From: Arachnia rubra
GTDB taxonomy: Bacteria > Actinomycetota > Actinomycetes > Propionibacteriales > Propionibacteriaceae
Length of the DNA: 64,000 nt
Assembly (NCBI RefSeq): GCF_019973735.1
Contig: NZ_AP024463.1
Coordinates: 2,232,001 to 2,296,000 of the forward strand
Direction of reading: 5' to 3'
The notes beneath the pieces are model-generated. The model did not search any database. It had not been told where the DNA came from and saw only the letters and a list, made by a program, of their open reading frames with translations. A program made the position numbers and the translations under genes. How positions within the stretch are numbered: position 1 is the stretch's first letter; every line of letters begins with the position of its first letter. Below are positions 61,001-64,000 of the stretch, piece after piece.

Positions 61001-62105
61001 TCAGCCGTGCCAGCCTGCCCTGCGCCTCCTGATGACGGGTGGAGACCTGCAGTTCATCGGCGGCCACCCGGGCTTGCTCACCCGCCAGTTCGAGGGACCT
61101 GCGTTTCTCCTCCACCGCTGCCCGGTGCGTATCGACGTCGCTAAGTTGCTGCCGGGCCTCCTCCTGTCTGCGGGTGACGTCGCCGAATGCGGAGACGGCG
61201 TCCTGGCCACGCTCGGCGGCACGTTTGAGGATCGCCCTGACCCAGGGATGCCAGGACCGGGCAGTGAACCTCTCCACCACCTCCACTGCAGCCACGGCAC
61301 GGTCCAGGTCAGCACGGATCTCATCCAGCTGGTCCCAGCCATCGGCGAGCTGGTTGATCTCGGAGCGGTCCAGCTCGGGGAGAGCATCGTGCAGGCGGTC
61401 ACTGATGAACCGCACCTGCAGCTGCTCCCCCAGCTTCGGAGTCCGCGTGACCCGCAGCAGCTTCCCGACTGCCTCCAGCTTCTCGGCCGTACTGCCCAGG
61501 AGCCGGGAGGCCACTTCGGCGCGGTAGGCGGCCGCGCTGGGATGCCTGACAAAACCCTCCGCGGACACTTCCTTCGGGGACACCACGCGGCGCGAGGCCA
61601 GCAGGTCGCAGCCACCCCGCACCCGGTCCCTGCCGGCAAGGGTGCACCAGCTCAACCGCATGTCGGCAGCCGCGCTGCGAGCCTCCGCGAACAGGAGCGT
61701 GGTGAAGAACTCGTCTCCGGACTCGGCACGGCGCCCATACTCGACCCACAGCCACCCCTGGTGAGTGGACGCGGTCGCCTCCCTCCGGTCGGCATTGCGC
61801 CCCGTGGGCTCGACGTAGTAGCGGAACGTCTTCCCGGAACGCCCCAGGGTGTCGATGTTGTTCGAGGCGACGTCAGCGAGCCACGGGATCAGCGTGGTCA
61901 GCGCCATCAGGGACGACTTCCCGGTCTCATTGCCGCCCGTGAGCTGCACCCAGCCGTCGGCATACCAGTACTCGGTGACCTCAAATTCCCACAGGTTCAC
62001 CACACCGGCCCGCAGCACCTGCCAGCGGTCGGCCCTGGCGGGGCTGGGAAGCTCACCCGCAACCAGGGCATCACGCCAGGCCTTCAGTCGCGCATCGTCG
62101 AGCAT
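58044..62105 (-). CDS. jetC: Wadjet type II-like SMC ATPase JetC (TIGR02680 family)
   Basis: This 1353-residue protein is MukB-like. The N-terminal ATPase half has GWVQLTGGNETGKSSLMALTTLIPW (Walker A). Long coiled-coil arms fill about residues 270-1080, broken by a hinge-like globular region near 580-760. The C-terminal half has AELSGGARVVMLMMPL (signature) and RPLWLDEAFDGLD (Walker B). The gene order with DUF2398 and DUF2397 genes upstream identifies the Wadjet type II set, which restricts plasmids by DNA loop extrusion with JetD as nuclease. Its ATG overlaps the jetB stop (TAATG). No jetD follows: the next gene is pckG, convergent, 149 bases away. Confidence 0.88.
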   Translation of the reverse strand: MLDDARLKAWRDALVAGELPSPARADRWQVLRAGVVNLWEFEVTEYWYADGWVQLTGGNETGKSSLMALTTLIPWLADVASNNIDTLGRSGKTFRYYVEPTGRNADRREATASTHQGWLWVEYGRRAESGDEFFTTLLFAEARSAAADMRLSWCTLAGRDRVRGGCDLLASRRVVSPKEVSAEGFVRHPSAAAYRAEVASRLLGSTAEKLEAVGKLLRVTRTPKLGEQLQVRFISDRLHDALPELDRSEINQLADGWDQLDEIRADLDRAVAAVEVVERFTARSWHPWVRAILKRAAERGQDAVSAFGDVTRRQEEARQQLSDVDTHRAAVEEKRRSLELAGEQARVAADELQVSTRHQEAQGRLARLSHARAVAEMAAREHTEAERRAETAGGIARRSEEVCGDAGARLETRRRETAGRVADARYASREAGLDITDFDPLLTEQRVGDRNRDVRRAQQLLAEVTLADQEASRAEEVAAEARQRATEAGERRETAWAAAEQERDSLAARLDVWTDGLGRSVDVEPWQASLPDGKTPRPPLRERIREEWFEAACGPVQARLQEAQARGRAARQQANELAGQIEELERNRAIEPQPPVLWARRARPRTGAPVWRLLNPREGLSGSELAAVEAALAASGLLDAWVSDEESVVGDVQAVAGQPVARGLGQVMEPAPGPWADRIDALLRGIHLVHAGEDLPETGLAVALDGRWRNGSVMGQASCVCGDAEYLGHQARETGLARRRKELVSRREAAVSEATEAEAEGSWAAAELSALERAMASAPDDRELFGLLRDAATAETLAASAEEVAGQREARSHGLRAEADSRRAALLEFTTERQLPVRATELVEVQERLRRAENAFGILRHARDREAAALSSWEAAVEAAADGTRLRDETATGLQAAEERLIAARSRVQALETAIGADDQEIIQELETLQERASDATAQAHSMERELLELAGRAGRAEEALAAAERDHEVVAAERDRAFAWFRRLVDAGLAGELGLELPDPDSVAITQVGAQVQAANQQIKIRNWRHSDQEVQSAWRKLHTGATEARADLELGGRSLRVDETDDLPEVTVAVDAHGTDLSLGEALAHLQGVREKLASSYDQRVQDVLGQLLGSTFMDHLRDRISATQGLVERINRVLESHATRTDRTALRIVLAPKDAATRQVLEAVSAPTWGNPEAESRVREFLRTRIDEVKREAQSSRLADWRNGLAERLDYRSWYDIHLEHRRGSGTWGPLTTRGYAELSGGARVVMLMMPLVATLAAMYEEMPTGPRPLWLDEAFDGLDAANRATVMKLFREFDLDVLLAGPGRLVNVADVPVAAIYQVVRAPAPMPGADLVMELWAGGQLEAVEAPAS

Positions 62106-63220
62106 TAGTCGTCCTCGCTCAGGGTCAGTTCGGCGTCGCGGTAGCGTCCTGCCGCGGGGGTGAGAATCCAGTCTCCGGCCTCCAGCCTCAGCAAGCCGAT
62201 GCCAGCCAGCCGGGCCGCCACGGCATCGCGGATCGCCTCTGGCGACTCCCGCAGCGCGGTAGTGAGCTGTTTTCCCTTGTCACGGTGGATGCGCTCCGCC
62301 GCTGCCAGCACCTGTTCACCTGGCACCCGGTGGAATCCGCTGGCTTCCTGGCATAGGGAGTCGATCATGGCCAGCGACACCCAGTCCAGGGTGGTGGCGT
62401 CAGGAAAACCACAGACCAGGCCCTGCGGCAGCTCCCGCGATGCGGGCAGGACCAGCACCAGGGCATCGCTGCGCACCTCAACCTGACCGCCCGTCAGCTC
62501 CTCGGCTCTCTCGGCCAGCCGGCTGCGATGCGCCGCCAGGTAGTCGCGGTGGGACTCGGGGAGCTCAGCAGGATACAAGGCCTGGCATTCGACCAGGACC
62601 CGTAGCAACTCCGCCCCCCGGGTGTCCTCACCGCCATCCGCGCGGCGCGCCAGGGCCAGGTCGACGTCATCGGTGTTCACCAGCAGCATCAAAGCATCAC
62701 GATGCAGCAGATAGCCGGCACCGATTCCCGACCCGGTGCGTTCCCAGTCGTTCTGCAGCGTCCCGGGGGTGCGTTTCTCCAGCACTCCGTGGCCGGTCAG
62801 CAGGTTGACGGCGGACAGCAGCCGCTGCCGGTCCGGCCGGTGGTTCGGGTCGTAGGGCCAGCTCCCGTTCATCTGGGCCAGCTGAGCGACGTCGTCGGAC
62901 AGTTCCTGGAGGGTGAGTGACTCTCCGAGGCTGGCTTCCAGGCAGCTGGCGGCGTACAGGACAAGCACCAGCTGACCGCGGGGAATCGGCGTGGCCGCGG
63001 GCAGCGCGACGGCGCCGCCGATGGGTGGTCGGCGCAGCCGGTAGCAGCGGTTGTTGCCGGCTAGGAGATACCCGAGCCGTTTGGCCCAGACCTTCAGGGT
63101 GGGGGCGTGGCGATGCACCAGCACGTGCAATTCCGGATGCCGCCAGGGCGTGACGAGCGGACTCGCCAGCAGCCCCATGAAGGCGGCCTGGATCTCGGCG
63201 TGGTCATTGCCCAGCATCAT
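62105..63220 (-). CDS. jetB: Wadjet type II-like JetB (DUF2398/TIGR02678 family)
   Basis: This 371-residue protein has the character of DUF2398. Features are an N-terminal LVTPWRHPELHVLVHRHAPTLKVWAKRLGYLL, RRPPIGGAV, a winged-helix-rich middle (TLQELSDDVAQL, LLSAVNLLTGHGVLEKR) and a C-terminal winged-helix segment ending AGRYRDAELTL. JetB is the MukE-like (kite) subunit that sits on the SMC-kleisin complex. Both ends overlap neighbours: ATGA with jetA and TAATG with jetC, so the three are made together. Confidence 0.83.
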   Translation of the reverse strand: MMLGNDHAEIQAAFMGLLASPLVTPWRHPELHVLVHRHAPTLKVWAKRLGYLLAGNNRCYRLRRPPIGGAVALPAATPIPRGQLVLVLYAASCLEASLGESLTLQELSDDVAQLAQMNGSWPYDPNHRPDRQRLLSAVNLLTGHGVLEKRTPGTLQNDWERTGSGIGAGYLLHRDALMLLVNTDDVDLALARRADGGEDTRGAELLRVLVECQALYPAELPESHRDYLAAHRSRLAERAEELTGGQVEVRSDALVLVLPASRELPQGLVCGFPDATTLDWVSLAMIDSLCQEASGFHRVPGEQVLAAAERIHRDKGKQLTTALRESPEAIRDAVAARLAGIGLLRLEAGDWILTPAAGRYRDAELTLSEDD

Positions 63221-64000
63221 GCGGTGAACTCCACGAGGGCGTCGGCCAGCACCAGTCGTCCCTCATCGGTGACGCAGATGGCTGAGCGGGGCGGATCCAC
63301 GGGGGTCAGTTTCATGCTCCACCGCCCATCCGCGCTGGAGCCGGCACCTTCTGCTTCCCGGGCGGCGGTGAGCAGGCCGAGGAAGAGCCGGGTCTCCTCC
63401 GGGCCCAGGGCAGGCCACTCGCTGAGGTATGTTCCCGAGCGGGACACCAGACGGCGTTCGGCCTCCCGGAGCGCAGCCTGGTCGTGGGCGGCAGCAGCGC
63501 GCGCGAGAGCCCTGGCCTTCGAGCGGTCCACGACGCGGGGTGCCCGGCCGGATAGGGAACGGCTTCCCTGGGTGCGCAGCCTTTTGGAGACCGGCACCGG
63601 TGGCGCCTCCCAGGTGCTGGGGCTTCCGGGCACCTCGGGAGTCTCGAGCGCCAGGTGTCGCGCGGAGTACAGCCCGGTGCCTGCCGCGAAGACCTGCCAG
63701 GCGGTGGCGTCGTCCGTGGCCCGGGCCACCGCGTCAGCCAGGCGGGCCAGTTCCGCGGACCTGGAGACTGTACCGCCGGCCGACAACAGCGCCCGGTGCC
63801 CTCGGAGCACCGGAGTGACTGCGTCCCGCATCTGGCGTCGCAGCAAGGTGGCCTGCGATAGCTCGCCGCTGAACCAGCGTTCAAGCACAGCCACCACACC
63901 TGTCAGGTGGGTGGTGGCGTGCTCGAGGGTGCCGGTATTGATCTCAGCGCCAAGCCGCTGAAGAGTCAGGGCCCGCCAGGTCTCGGGGGTGATGGCCTCC
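63217..64000 (-). CDS. jetA: Wadjet type II-like JetA (DUF2397/TIGR02677 family), 5' end outside window
   Basis: The frame is open to the right window edge, so only the C-terminal 260 residues are seen; an internal GTG near 63897 is not the true start. Visible parts include ITPETWRALTLQRLGAEINT, LERWFSGELSQATLLRRQMRDAV, a helical central part and the C-terminal ICVTDEGRLVLADALVEF. JetA is the MukF-like kleisin subunit. The identification rests partly on its place before jetB and jetC. If the operon has a jetD, it would have to lie beyond this edge or elsewhere. Confidence 0.72.
   Translation of the reverse strand, partial: EAITPETWRALTLQRLGAEINTGTLEHATTHLTGVVAVLERWFSGELSQATLLRRQMRDAVTPVLRGHRALLSAGGTVSRSAELARLADAVARATDDATAWQVFAAGTGLYSARHLALETPEVPGSPSTWEAPPVPVSKRLRTQGSRSLSGRAPRVVDRSKARALARAAAAHDQAALREAERRLVSRSGTYLSEWPALGPEETRLFLGLLTAAREAEGAGSSADGRWSMKLTPVDPPRSAICVTDEGRLVLADALVEFTA

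Noticed and set aside
58044..64000. Chromosomal MukBEF or Rad50/SbcC rather than Wadjet
   Set aside because: MukBEF is not an actinobacterial system, and the order DUF2397-DUF2398-TIGR02680 family genes is that of Wadjet type II.

Overview
The window is high-GC actinobacterial DNA, densely packed, with many 4-base ATGA/GTGA gene overlaps and several apparently leaderless starts. A mycothiol-family metal-binding protein (TIGR03085), an actinobacterial FHA/PP2C/kinase/transglutaminase cluster, GTP-dependent PEP carboxykinase and a strictly fermentative ornithine pathway together suggest an anaerobic or facultative actinobacterium, most likely Propionibacteriaceae-like. The lineage is inference; no rRNA is present.

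Layout. 1-2250: end of a TIGR03085 gene, a beta-helix lipoprotein gene, its terminator and a cluster of short degenerate repeats. 2255-10821: a complete L-fucose uptake and isomerisation locus (ABC transporter ATPase, permease and binding lipoprotein; fucI; a RhaB-like kinase; a LacI regulator; fucU). Two near-identical LacI-type operators mark its two promoters. No fuculose-phosphate aldolase is present. 11006-12025: class II fructose-bisphosphate aldolase. 12146-14801: a tightly coupled three-gene cassette with two radical SAM proteins and an unrecognised partner, starting at an apparently leaderless, palindrome-covered promoter. This is the best candidate here for an undescribed system. 14964-19358: a small membrane protein, a TrmH-like methyltransferase, a DUF368 (PopT) flippase, LemA, pyrE and a spermidine-synthase-like protein.

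19954-35648: an eight-gene minus-strand operon matching the PFNA-type cluster known from Bifidobacterium: a giant Ig/FN3 surface protein, MoxR ATPase, DUF58, TgpA transglutaminase, RDD-FHA protein, PP2C phosphatase, a second FHA protein and a Ser/Thr kinase. A divergent STAND NTPase with an N-terminal HTH and C-terminal beta-propeller (35931-39528) follows, then a MATE exporter and an RclA-like flavoprotein.

42433-53119: the oxidative ornithine pathway ord-ortA-ortB-oraS-oraE-glmL-like-orr plus an amino-acid permease, in the gene order known from Clostridium sticklandii, with a divergent double-HTH Lrp/AsnC regulator. It would convert L-ornithine via D-ornithine and 2,4-diaminopentanoate to alanine and acetyl-CoA. 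53224-57894: clpB with a HAIR-like HspR site, and GTP-type PEP carboxykinase. 58044-64000: a Wadjet type II-like locus, jetA (cut by the window edge), jetB and jetC, without jetD in its usual downstream place.

Five genes (pyrE, the PP2C gene, tgpA, the Ig/FN3 gene and the STAND gene) are each broken by exactly one extra base in a G/C run of 7-9. This pattern looks more like a systematic homopolymer error than five real mutations.
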